Under the pieces are notes generated by a model, which was given only the letters and a program-made list of their open reading frames with translations, was not told the origin of the DNA and did not search any database. A program made the translations under genes and the position numbers. From Spirogloea muscicola (lineage: Eukaryota; Streptophyta; Zygnematophyceae; Spirogloeales; Spirogloeaceae): a stretch of 33,750 nucleotides of DNA. The stretch spans positions 462,631-496,380 of the forward strand of contig WELB01000036.1 of NCBI GenBank assembly GCA_009602725.1, read 5' to 3'. This document shows positions 1 through 9,009 of this stretch, piece by piece; the first letter of the stretch is position 1, and the number at the start of each line of letters is the position of its first letter.

Positions 1-100
1 GTTACTTAGCGCTTCCCCTGGCCCCCTTCTCGTACTCTGTTCATTCTTTTTCGGGCTGGTTGTTCCAGCCCCTATTCTCAATGGGCGAGCACTTTCTTCT
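1..100 (+). mobile_element. Type-A retrotransposon 3' tail (left arm)
   Basis: This is a 5'-truncated fragment that contains only 3' UTR. It runs from TTAGCGCTTCCCC through the GGGCTGG/CCAGCCC stem-loop to the terminal GGGCGAGCACTTTC. Comparison with the complete short insertion at 17,412-17,578 identifies it as the end of a non-LTR element. Confidence 0.75.
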
Positions 101-167
101 TTTTTCAATTTGTGCGCACCGGGCGCACCTTCTCCTCTGTATTATGTAGCCTTGTTTAGATTGCCCG

Positions 168-267
168 AGAAGAAAGTGCTCGCCCATTGAGAATAGGGGC
201 TGGAACAACCAGCCCGAAAAAGAATGAACAGAGTACGAGAAGGGGGCCAGGGGAAGCGCTAAGTAAC
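168..267 (-). mobile_element. Type-A retrotransposon 3' tail (right arm)
   Basis: This is the same tail in the opposite orientation and is identical to the left arm over 100 nt. On the minus strand, the sequence just upstream (270-345 in plus coordinates) is a type-C tail that lies in plus orientation. Confidence 0.75.
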
Positions 268-269
268 CG

Positions 270-393
270 AGACTCTGCCTGAACAATGTGTTGGCTTGAA
301 TTGGCCTCCCTACCGTTTCATGCGCCCCACGCCTTCCTTCTCTCTTCGCTCCTCCCAATCCTAAACCTTGTCAACTCTAATGGGCTGGTCTAT
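270..393 (+). mobile_element. Type-C tail followed by a degraded B-like hairpin tail
   Basis: Bases 270-345 read CTGCCTGAACAATGTGTTGG...CATGCGCCCCACGCCTTCC, a diverged version of the type-C tail also found at 17,041-17,110 and 33,550-33,630. It is followed by GGGCTGGTCTATCACAGC, a decayed version of the B hairpin. A truncated coding fragment on the same strand starts right afterwards. Confidence 0.6.
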
Positions 394-652
394 CACAGCG
401 TACCCGTGGCCGAGGATGTGCACGGGGCACTCGAGTCCCAGTGGCTCGACCTGCTAGCCAGGCTTGCGCGACGCGCTGTGTCCCGCAGGCGAGGTGAGCA
501 GCTGACTTCAACGCCGCTGGCTCGTGGGCCCAGCTTTATTGCATGCGTCTTACAGTGTCCCTCCAGCGGTCCATGGCCCACGCCTTGCATCTGCGCGCTG
601 GCCGTGCTCTCGCTGCAGCCTCTGGCTTTCGTCAGGGGGATTGCTTTCCGAT
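391..652 (+). pseudogene. Retrotransposon ORF, C-terminal fragment (frameshifted)
   Basis: The translation includes DVHGAL, QWLDLLARLARRAVSRRRGE and, in another frame, HLRAGRA- and ASGFRQGD-like stretches. These match the last ~90 residues of the intact ORF at 26,275-30,603. At least one frame change lies near 500-540. The LTRGY end is missing because a second fragment takes over at about 650. It is a dead, 5'- and 3'-truncated copy. Confidence 0.75.
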
Positions 653-880
653 GAGGTATTTCGCACTGCCGTCCACCGGCTCCTGAGACTGCCGCCTCCA
701 TGTCTCCAGGGTGTGCGTCAGTTTGTATGCCGAGTCTGGGGAGCTGGCCGCTCACCAGCGGAGCACTTTGGCGTCATGCCGCTCCAGGAAAGGGCCGACG
801 GTCTCCACGCCCGTCGCGTAGACCTGGTGGCCACCCCACAGGCCGGCGGGCCACGTCCTCTCCTGGAAGTCACAATAACC
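649..880 (+). pseudogene. Retrotransposon endonuclease-region fragment
   Basis: The frame reads DEVFRTAVHRLLRLPPPCL, then HARRVDLVATPQAGGPRPL. This corresponds to the segment around the C-terminal zinc knuckle and the RxD motif of the restriction-like endonuclease. The knuckle cysteines and the region between them are largely deleted. In the full ORF this segment comes before the part encoded at 391-652, so the order here is reversed. Two separate fragments, or a rearrangement, are joined. Confidence 0.75.
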
Positions 881-1395
881 CCTATTCAACAACCGCGAGT
901 TGGAACAGCTTGCAGCAGGAATAATATTCCCACGCCAAAGTATAGACGCGGTAGCCAAAGAACGGCCTGCATACAGATGCACGGCAATGGCCTGGGAATG
1001 CTGGAGTGGACTGGAGAGGCGTACATGGTACAGCTGAGCAGCGACCTGGCAGCATTATAGTCAGGCCCAGCTGGCCTTGATGCCAGGTCACGCTTGCTGC
1101 GCAAGCTGCTGGAGAAGGTCGAGCCACGTAACTGAAGGTGCGCGGTGCACATGCATTGGAAGGTGGGCCAAGTCAGTGCAACATTGATGCGAAAGGGCGA
1201 AGGGAGTGCAAGCAACGAGTGTACACAAAGCGAAGCTCTAGTCAAGGACGGGCTAAGGATGCAGGGGCTAATAGTGCACAAGCGCATGAAGGAGGCGAGG
1301 GTTGTAGGAGGGCCAAAAGATCAGAAGAACTGGACAAAAAAGTAAGCCGAGACAAAGAATAAGAAGTAAGGTTGCTGAGTGGTCGCCAAGGGGAC
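881..1395. other. No gene recognised
   Basis: I see no conserved motif, and the open frames here have no recognisable content. It is probably decayed repeat sequence. Confidence 0.4.
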
Positions 1396-1790
1396 TAGAA
1401 GTGAGCTCTTCCAAAGGGGGCGAGGGCTGTGAAAAGCCAGCCCAGAAAGCTTGGGCAAGATGTAAAGGGCCGCAAGGTGCCAGACTCACACAATTATGCA
1501 AGGGGGGACTGGCCGCAAGAAGTGAGCTCTTCCAAAGAAGAAAGACTTCAACGGCCCAAAGGGCCAGAAGGAGCTGCCGTTTTAGCAATTAGTATCTTGC
1601 TTCTTGCGCCATCCGGCCCCTCCAAACCTTGCCCATTCCTTTGGGCTGGCCTCTCACAGCCACCAGTGCATTTGGAAGCGCTTTTCCTGTTGCACAGAAG
1701 AAAGACTTCAAAGGTCCAAAGGGCCAGAAGGCGCAAGAGAGAGAAGGCGCGCGGTGCGCTTGAAATTTCAAGCAGCCGCAGATCAGAGAT
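1396..1790 (-). repeat. Retrotransposon tails with a 36-nt direct repeat
   Basis: Bases 1,536-1,571 and 1,696-1,731 are direct copies of one 36-nt sequence with two mismatches, 160 nt apart. AGTGAGCTCTTCCAAAG occurs at about 1,400 and 1,521. A minus-oriented hairpin tail (GGCTGTGAAAAGCCAGCCC) lies near 1,427-1,446, and a plus-oriented B hairpin (GGGCTGGCCTCTCACAGCC) at 1,643-1,661. Related GAGCTCTTCC tails are found near 23,620 and 26,036. Confidence 0.65.
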
Positions 1791-1792
1791 GC

Positions 1793-2185
1793 TAGGCTCC
1801 TGGAAGTGGGTCCCCTGGCCAGAGCCAGAGGCAGCAGCGAGGGCTCTGCCAGCACGAAGGTGCAGCGCGCGGGCCACAGACCTCTGCAGCGAGACGGCCA
1901 AGCGCATACGGTACACTTGCGCCAGCGACCCGGCTGCAGGAAAGTCTACCGTCTCCCCGCGGAACCGACGGGCGATGGTGTGGCGGGCGAGCTGAGTGAG
2001 CAGCTCGAGCCACCGAGCGCCTAGCGCCCCATGGGTGTCAATCGCCAAAGGGAAGAACTCGTCTTCCCGCGGATGGTCGGCGTACTTGAGCTCTTTAGCC
2101 CGAGCGGCGCAGGCGACTGCATACCCAGCTTTGGTGGCACTTTTGGCTGGGTGTGAGCGGTCGTATGCGGCGTTGGGCACCTATC
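1793..2185 (-). pseudogene. Retrotransposon ORF, C-terminal fragment
   Basis: The minus frame includes AKELKYADHP, DTHGALGARWLELLTQLARH, AGSLAQVYRMRLAVSLQRS and HLRAGRALAAASG, and ends at SISDLRLL. These line up with the final ~130 residues of the intact ORF at 26,275-30,603. The last residues (xRGY-stop) are lost, and unrelated tail sequence follows directly. The frame is otherwise open, so this copy may be fairly young. Confidence 0.8.
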
Positions 2186-2200
2186 CTACTAGCCACTCGC

Positions 2201-3110
2201 TTGGCTGGGTGGTTTGCACTTTCCGGCACCTTTTGACTTTATACAAACCTTATTGGCTGGCCTGACACCGCCATTGCCCCTTTCTATAGGGCATCTTCCT
2301 CCTCTCTTACATTAAGCCGCAGCTAAAGCAGTGAGAGAGAAAAAAGGAATACTTCGCTTTTCAAAGGGGTCTGCCGTGCAGGTCCCCTTCAGTGGCTCAT
2401 TTGCATTGGTCTGACAAGGACGCCGAGGCGGCTGCACACGTAGATACACGAGGCATGTATATTTTACAACGAGCTACCATTTCCCAGCCGCTCCCAAGCT
2501 GAAGCAGTTACCAATTTATAAAGTAGGTCATCAGCAGGTGAGTCATACTTCTGAAACGCACATATGGGCTTCTTGGTTGACTTCGTGGGCTTCTATCTGA
2601 GCAATTCCGGAGGGCTTCGTCAGATTTATCTGCAACAACACAGACACCATCTGCGCGAGCCATTATCTTTGCTTTCGCTTGTCGCACATGGACACCTGCT
2701 TTGCTTCGTGTTGCCTGCTTGGATTCTTACACAACACTTATCTCTCTACTTTGGCCTTTCGACGTCGTACGGCAGTCAACGCTTTGTGGCATGGCATGGC
2801 GGTTCAATATGTAGAGACGCTTCCCTTGTAGCTGGTGGCTGTGAAAGAGAGAAGCAATGCCTGTGAAAGGCGGGCCTGAATGTGATGCACATGTGAGAGA
2901 AGGCGCGCGATGCGCATGAAATGAATGGTTGGCCAACTTAAGCCAAAACACTGTTTAGACAAAAGCTAGTGCGGGGAGCGGGGCTACAGAAACCGAAACC
3001 TTATGCCAAGGCGGCTAAGGTAACAGTGTGACGTTAGTACCATCAGTGATCACTTACAAAGTTGACAAGGTGGCCAATCACAGCCATCGCACTGTACTGG
3101 AAGAGTCTTC
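2201..3110. other. No gene recognised; contains one type-C tail (-)
   Basis: A 100-residue open frame at 2,564-2,866 has no recognisable content. At about 2,893-2,990 there is a type-C tail on the minus strand (GAGAAGGCGCGCGATGCGCA plus GGCCAACTTAAGCC). It continues into AAAAGCTAGTGC, which also follows the C tail at 22,985. Confidence 0.45.
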
Positions 3111-3112
3111 CT

Positions 3113-3236
3113 TCTTCTCTGACCTGCGGCTGCTTAGCAGGGGTTACTGAGTGTTTCGTAGCTGCTTAATTCCATGTGTGCTTTCTTCATTTGGGCTGGC
3201 CTTTTCCAGCCCCTATGCTCTGCGGGCGAGCCCTTC
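3113..3236 (+). mobile_element. 5'-truncated type-A retrotransposon copy
   Basis: It starts in the last codons of the ORF (DLRLLSRGY-stop). The 3' UTR follows, with stem GGGCTGG (3,193-3,199), a 6-nt loop and CCAGCCC (3,206-3,212), ending GCGGGCGAGCCCTTCT. The layout is the same as in the insertion with target duplications at 17,412-17,578. Confidence 0.75.
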
Positions 3237-3345
3237 TCTATTTCTTTAGCGCTTTCCCTGGCCCCTTCAAACTTTGTTACTCATTTTTTCTGGGCTGGCC
3301 TGTCCCAGCCACGGCCCTCGCCTGGAAGCGTCTCTCTTCTTACTC
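3237..3345 (+). mobile_element. B-like 3' tail directly behind a type-A tail
   Basis: It begins inside a 3' UTR (TTTAGCGCTTTCCCTGGCC) and carries a GGGCTGG (3,292-3,298) / CCAGCC (3,305-3,310) hairpin followed by ACGGCCCTCGCCTGGAAGCG. It follows the type-A tail end without a gap and in the same orientation. Confidence 0.65.
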
Positions 3346-3777
3346 CAACACGCTAACTTGGGGAACGGCTAACATGGTGGCGGAGCATCGCCACGGAAGC
3401 CAGTGCCCCTGACTAACGGATTCGAAGCGTACACATCAGGCAAGCAAGGGCTGTGAATGAGCCAAAAGCCAAAAAAAAGCCAAAGAAAGGACATAAAAGT
3501 CAAGGCGTGGGGTTGGCTAGCGGGCCTTCGCTCTCGATACCCCTACCCCCGGCCGCCGTCAGTGTCGGCGACTGACGGGTTGCCCTTGCCTCTGGCGTGC
3601 CTTCGCCTGCCTGCCTCTGGCCCTCCGCGCGCTCCGCGGCGCAGCTCGTCGGGGCCGCCACACCGCCCAAAACGACGCCTTGAGCCGCTCCTGCAGCACG
3701 AATCACTGCCGTGCTAGACGGCGCTGAAGCCTTCCCATGTAGAACACCTGCCAGGCTCGGCTGCAGGGCCGGCTGCG
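3346..3777 (+). other. Probable promoter and 5' leader of the ATG14-like gene
   Basis: From about 3,500 to 3,720 the sequence is GC-rich and has no conserved coding motif. It lies directly upstream of the ATG at 3,778. No clear TATA box was seen. The role is inferred from position only. Confidence 0.3.
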
Positions 3778-6700
3778 ATGGGAGCCATTGCCTGTGCCGC
3801 CTGCGAGCGCAGCAACCAGGAGTTTGTCTGCCCCTCGTGCATCAGAGGGAAGTAGGTTCTACGAGCACACCACGACATATCGTCGAATTTGTCATGTTGG
3901 CTTACATTACCAAGTGCCAGCCTGTTGTCTACCTCTGAACTGCATCGCATACATACTAAGATTTGTCACCTTACGAATCTGGACTTTCATTCATGGCGCC
4001 TGATGTTACCGTTATCACGCTGCTTATTGTCATTATCCTGAAGCATGGCAATCAGCCAAGTGTTCGCAGTGTCAAGGAGAGGCAGCGAATGCTGAGCCAG
4101 CGCATCCAGGAGCGAGATCGACTGAGGGACTCTACACAGGCGCGCTTAGGAGAAGAGGTGTAGACACACATCCTCGACGTGCAGTAGTCGATTACATAAT
4201 GGACAGATATCTCTTTGCCAACATAAGGCTTTGCAAAGTGTTCAATGTGGAATTCCAGGTGTGAGCATTCAGAGTATAGACACCACTCCAGCTTATCCTG
4301 CGAGCAGGTTCAGTTCGCCTTGTGGGCCACTGAGTAGATGTACTCGCCTCTGCGTCCTCTTTTTGCCTTCGGTAACAGGATGCCTTTCTAATGCACTGGA
4401 GATGGAGGGACGAAGCTACTGAACGGAGGGCACACCTGCGAATTAGGATCAAGGAAGCTCAAAGAGCCCTCATTAGAGGTCAGTATCGCGGACAGCCTCC
4501 CAGTGAGAATCTTATTCAGAAGGCTTGCTCCGTCCTCGCCAGGCACTTCTGCGCAGCTGGATACGCATAACAGACATCCAGCTAGTCATAGGACAAGTAA
4601 GGATTGAAGAGGATTGTGTCAGAGACCTTCCGCAGCAGCTAGTCCAAGGGTATCTGATGACCAAGGGTTTCCCTACTGTCCTACTGCTTGCTTTGCTTTG
4701 CAGACCCCTGAATCGTGTTTCCTTGGCATGTCAACAGTTGTGGAGAAGCTCGACGGCTTAGTAAGAAGCGTGCATGTGCGGGCAACGAAAGTGGCAGCTG
4801 CCAAGGACAAGGTGAGCATCCTGCATGTATTGATGCCCCTCAAAAGCAGAGCAAAGAAGAATAATGGGCAGTTTTAGGCAATCTATGATTTGTTCTCACC
4901 ATTGATCTCCCTCTGCTGGCCTGAACATTACACTGCCCAATCTGACGCATAATATCTCCAGTATAGTGCAGTATAGTCCAAGTTCTACTGCATCGCGGTC
5001 CATGTCCACAGTATGAATTAGAACTTGAGCAACCAATTAGTGTTGACGAAGAATATGAGCTGCTCTCAGAAGGTTTCTGTAGGTCCAGGTAGCTCACATT
5101 GCCCAGAAACTGCTGATTACCTTCGAGGACTATAAATTATGTGCATGCGATTGTGTATGCTTATTCAAAGATCTCATCCTGCTATGTGCAAATATCAGCT
5201 GACTTCCACAAAGGATGAGCTTCTTGTGCATCACTTTCCCGACCTTCTTCAAGCTCAGCTACTTAGCAGCGTAATGGGATTGCAATTAGCTACAACTCTT
5301 TGCATATCCTCTCTCAGCTTCTTGAGTATCTTCTCCATTGAAGCTGTGATGATGTTCTTGGTTGTACATGCAAGTTTTCCATCACCAGGCTGATACTTTC
5401 ATCTCTAAGGTTGCCTAAGGGTTGCCTGATCACATTGTCCCTTCTGACATGTTGCAGAGTAATATCTTGTCGGAGCTCCATCGTCAGAGGCAATTTCTTG
5501 TGCGCCAGCTCCGTGTCATTCTTCCACTGTAATCGGTATCCAGCATTGTCCTTCTCAGATTTATTCCATTCAGCACGCACTGTATGAGGTGTCCTCCTTC
5601 ATAAGGCGTAATGATGTGCTGAATTTGTTGAGCTTGTCATGACTCAAAGTCAGGATAATCCAGTAAGTTAGATCCGGGATTTATTTGGGGTTCAGGTTGC
5701 AGTCTGTGATTTCTGAACAGTAGCTGTCCACAAGCTTGCAAGTTGCAGAGGAAGTGACTTGCCTAAATAGCTACTATGCATCTGTAAGAAAAGTAAAAGC
5801 TTGTGCATCATACCACATCACACGAGGAAGCACACAAGCCTTACGTGACAATCAGATAGTACTGCAGAAGGCAGCCGACAGGTGACGCATCTTAGACTGC
5901 CTCATCTCTTGTGACAGGCTGTTGTGGAATCGCCAGATGTATGGGATGGCTCAGAGCGAGTTACCCAAGTCATACGCGTATGTGGTTTACGCCTTCCCAA
6001 GGACGACAACCCTCTTCTTCTACCACCAGCAGAGCTTGCTGTAGCTCTTGGGTACTTTTCAGCCCCTACCTACATGCAGCTGCCATGACTGTCAGACTTG
6101 TCAATACTGGGGGCTCCATGTACGGAGGTTCATGTACAGAGCTTGAGATTGACGACCCTGACTGCTTGTAAGCAGGTATCTACTTCATTTTCTTGACGTT
6201 TTGGCAACATATTTATCAAGCCCGCTTTTGCACTGTGCAAGCTTTGCTGTAAGCCACAACCCATTCTCTTATTGGTGCAGGGCATGCATTGAAACACGGG
6301 GGTAACAGTTCACATCAATGCCTTGTGGGGCTCACCAAGCTACTGAGATGGACATGCACCTCACGCTAGTCTTGGGTCAGGCGCAGGTCTTACTCACCTT
6401 GCTTGCTGCAGTCCCTGCTTTAGGACAATCTGATCTGGTTGACATGTTGTCCATACCAGGCTTCTTCATCCAAGATATGGCAGCGGGCTTCCTACCTCGA
6501 TAGTCAGCCGGCTGCTTCTAAGTCAGTCGTTCACATGACAACCTCCCAGCGTGCCTGTCTCTGGAACAGTCCAAACACACATACTTTTGCTGTGACAGCA
6601 TGAAGAGTGCAACTTTCTGCAACTTTTAAGACTTGCAGGTGCGGCAATGCTCAGATTTGAACATCGTATGCCTGCAAAGCCTTAGTCGCTGCTTGCTAAC

Positions 6701-7851
6701 ATCGGACGTGTGCCTTGCCAGTTCCCCATACCCACTATTTCTTTCTAGACAGCAGTTGATCGAGGCTCCAGCTGAAAACTCCCCAACAACCCCAACACCC
6801 CCAGTGCAAGAAGAGGAAGTTGCACATCCTGGAAGCACACGGAGGGGCTGCAGGAGGGGTATACTGCTCTTAAGAAGAAGTGTGGCCTGCCTTTGCGCAT
6901 ATCTCAAGGACACTTCCACCAGCAGACATCAAACTTTCACTCAACTTGCTACTTTTGCGGGCCTGGTCCATGTCCTCTCTGACCACACGCATCTGTTACC
7001 TAATAAAGAGAGGTGAAGCTGCCTCTAGAATATCTGCCTCGCCCAGGACCTTTACTTCTCGCAACAACCAAGAGCTAAGCTTGTTATAGGCGTCAAGGAA
7101 ATACCTGGATGCAATTGGTATGCTGCATGCTTCTACTACAACATCCACAGCAGTGTGTACCGTGATGCTCGTTGTCAGCAGCCTAGCTCGCAAGTCCAAT
7201 GTGCTGACCCAACTTCTCTTGTTTCAGGCAAGGATCTGCAAGTCAAAGCAGGAGGTCTTCAGACTCTCTCTCAGACGCACTCTTCCGCACTCTTCAGAAA
7301 CAAGGCCACAGGGATCTCAATATTAAGGTCAGGATTCTAACCCAGGGTCCATTAATGTTTCACTTGCCTTAGTAGCAGCTTTGTCTGACGGACTGATTTT
7401 TCTTTCGCTCTGAACCCGTGCATTGCGTGCTGCTGTAGATTAGCTTGATCCAAAGACATGCTTTGTGCTTGACATGCCGCTTCTCTGTGAGATTACACAC
7501 CTATCAGAGGATGATGCATCCTAAAGTATTGTGTCCCGTCTATGACACAATCTCCTGAGTCTGCAGCCAAGGGTGCAGATGCTCGATAGCAGTACACCTC
7601 GTGCCAGAGCCGACCATCAGCAAGGCGTCGATGATCACAAGAGCTCGAGCAAAAGCCATGCTGAAGAGCTCAAGCGACAAAAGGATGTCGCTTATGAAGC
7701 TTGGAAGCAGGCTGAGGCAGCCAGGTGCCAAGAGGAGACCCACTTCGAAGGCTGGGACTTGATTGAGTCTCCCTACCTACCACCTCCTCCTTCTGAGGAA
7801 GAGAATGTGGAGCACTGGGCACGTGCCATGTTCATTGACATCACAAAGTAG
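3778..7851 (+). CDS. ATG14: ATG14/UVRAG-family autophagy protein, multi-exon
   Basis: This probably encodes the autophagy-specific subunit of the class III PI3-kinase complex (Vps34 complex I). Exon 1 (3,778-3,851) encodes a C-x2-C...C-x2-C pair (CAAC, CPSC), typical of the Atg14 N-terminus. Exons 4,070-4,157, 4,379-4,478, 4,520-4,596 and 4,704-4,811 join in phase through GT-AG introns and encode charged, coiled-coil-like sequence. Further exons are about 5,012-5,082, about 5,171-5,270 (DELLVHHFPDLLQAQ), 5,458-5,528 (SELHRQRQFLVRQL) and about 5,914-6,170 (GLRLPKDDN, AELAVALGY). An exon at about 6,750-7,012 has ILLLRRSVACLCAY, and the last exon is 7,567-7,851 (VEHWARAMFID). The order matches what I recall of plant ATG14. 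Some junctions are unresolved: 5,529-5,913 and 7,013-7,566 may hold missing exons. The frame also breaks near 6,050-6,070, after LGYFS. Family assignment is by motif memory, not search. Confidence 0.6.
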
Positions 7852-8700
7852 CTTGACATAGGACTTGACTTCTCATATTTTGCTTCCTCAAACTGTGAAG
7901 CAGATCCTAGATGCAGTGAATAGGCCAAAAGATTTGTGCCTTCCATTCATCACTTGAAGCTGCAGACGCGAGTGCTCCTTATGATGTTCGTTTCCGATAA
8001 TGATTGTAGCACCACTTAGTCCAAAGCCTGGCTGCTGCCAGATCAAGACAGTTGCCGGTGACTAGATTGTCAATATGATAGAAATGACATGCGATTTAGT
8101 AGATACAGTGGATATTGCAGTTGGCACCATTGCCTCCTTCCACATGTCCACATCCATGGATGTCACAATTTTGATCAAGAAGGGACAAAGATCCACAAGT
8201 CGTCGGATCTTTATCTGACAAACTTTTGCCGCAGGGTATGGCATATCCGAGTGCTTGCAAGTTGCATCAATCGAGTAGGAGCAAGCACTCCCTTTAAAGG
8301 ATGTAATTGGCCGTCTCATTCATATGTGGTCAAGGAAGGTGGCATAGAGTGCTTGCCATGTTGTGTTCACCACTGCTGATGCATAGACAGCAAGTGACAT
8401 ATCTGAACAATCGCAAAGTTGCCCAGAGGCGAACATTCACGTTGCTCTGAGATATTAGAAATTCGCTCACAGATGCATAAGAGATGCTTTGACACACTTG
8501 GTGTAACAAAGTTACGTGGTCGGAACGTCAATGCCATGCGAAAGATAGCTGGAGGGTACCAGGGAGGCTAGCCATCTCACCAGCCGGGCAAATGATGGCG
8601 CGCGACATCCACGAAGGCGCAACCCTGAATAATGGCGTGCGACGGCAACGAAGGCACCGCTCAGAACATCACTTCAGTTGAGGTACACCAGTTGTGGTTA
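7852..8700 (+). other. 3' flank of the ATG14-like gene; no further gene seen
   Basis: The sequence is lower-GC and without recognisable coding. TGTAA, the usual green-algal polyadenylation signal, occurs at 8,302 and 8,502, but such a short motif is weak evidence. Confidence 0.35.
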
Positions 8701-8707
8701 TTAAATA

Positions 8708-8962
8708 GTGGTCAACGGCTACCGGGTATTTGGGGCGTTTCTCTCGAGGACTATCCTCGGGTGCCCAGAAATTTTCGATGATCAGTTTTCCAGAATCGGC
8801 GGCGGCTCCAGCAGCAGAGGTGGCGGCCACGGGTGGACATTTTGTGAGGGCTTTGTGGCAAGTGGCCGAACGCTTCTGTCATTCCTTGAGGTCGGAGACA
8901 GGGCTCCGCCAAAGCCCCTAGAAGCAATTTTCGGAGAGCTTTGTAGGGAAATGGCGCGTTAA
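8708..8962 (+). CDS. Orphan open frame, unrecognised
   Basis: This is an 84-codon open frame in a locally GC-rich patch. An overlapping frame (8,730-8,921) reads PESAAAPAAEVAATGGHF and looks compositionally more like a protein. Neither resembles a family I know. It sits upstream, on the opposite strand, of the type-D retrotransposon tail at 9,013. It may be a fragment of a mobile-element protein or chance. Confidence 0.15.
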   Translation: MVNGYRVFGAFLSRTILGCPEIFDDQFSRIGGGSSSRGGGHGWTFCEGFVASGRTLLSFLEVGDRAPPKPLEAIFGELCREMAR

Positions 8963-9009
8963 GGAGAAGCAGGCAATATCTCAAGAAGAAAGTCGCTTCC
9001 AGTAGAAGA

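Larger units (their letters stand above)
1..267. repeat. Perfect 100-bp inverted repeat with 67-nt spacer
   Basis: Bases 1-100 are the exact reverse complement of bases 168-267. The left arm begins at the window edge, so the repeat may be longer. Each arm is the 3' tail of a type-A retrotransposon copy, with GGGCTGG (53-59), a 5-nt loop and CCAGCCC (65-71), followed by the tail end GGGCGAGCACTTTC. The two tails therefore face each other. The same tail occurs at 17,412-17,510 (-). Perfect identity suggests a recent event, gene conversion or an assembly snap-back. Confidence 0.95.

Noticed and set aside
2564-2866. 100-residue plus-strand frame
   Set aside because: It has no motif or plausible splice context and lies between retrotransposon remnants.
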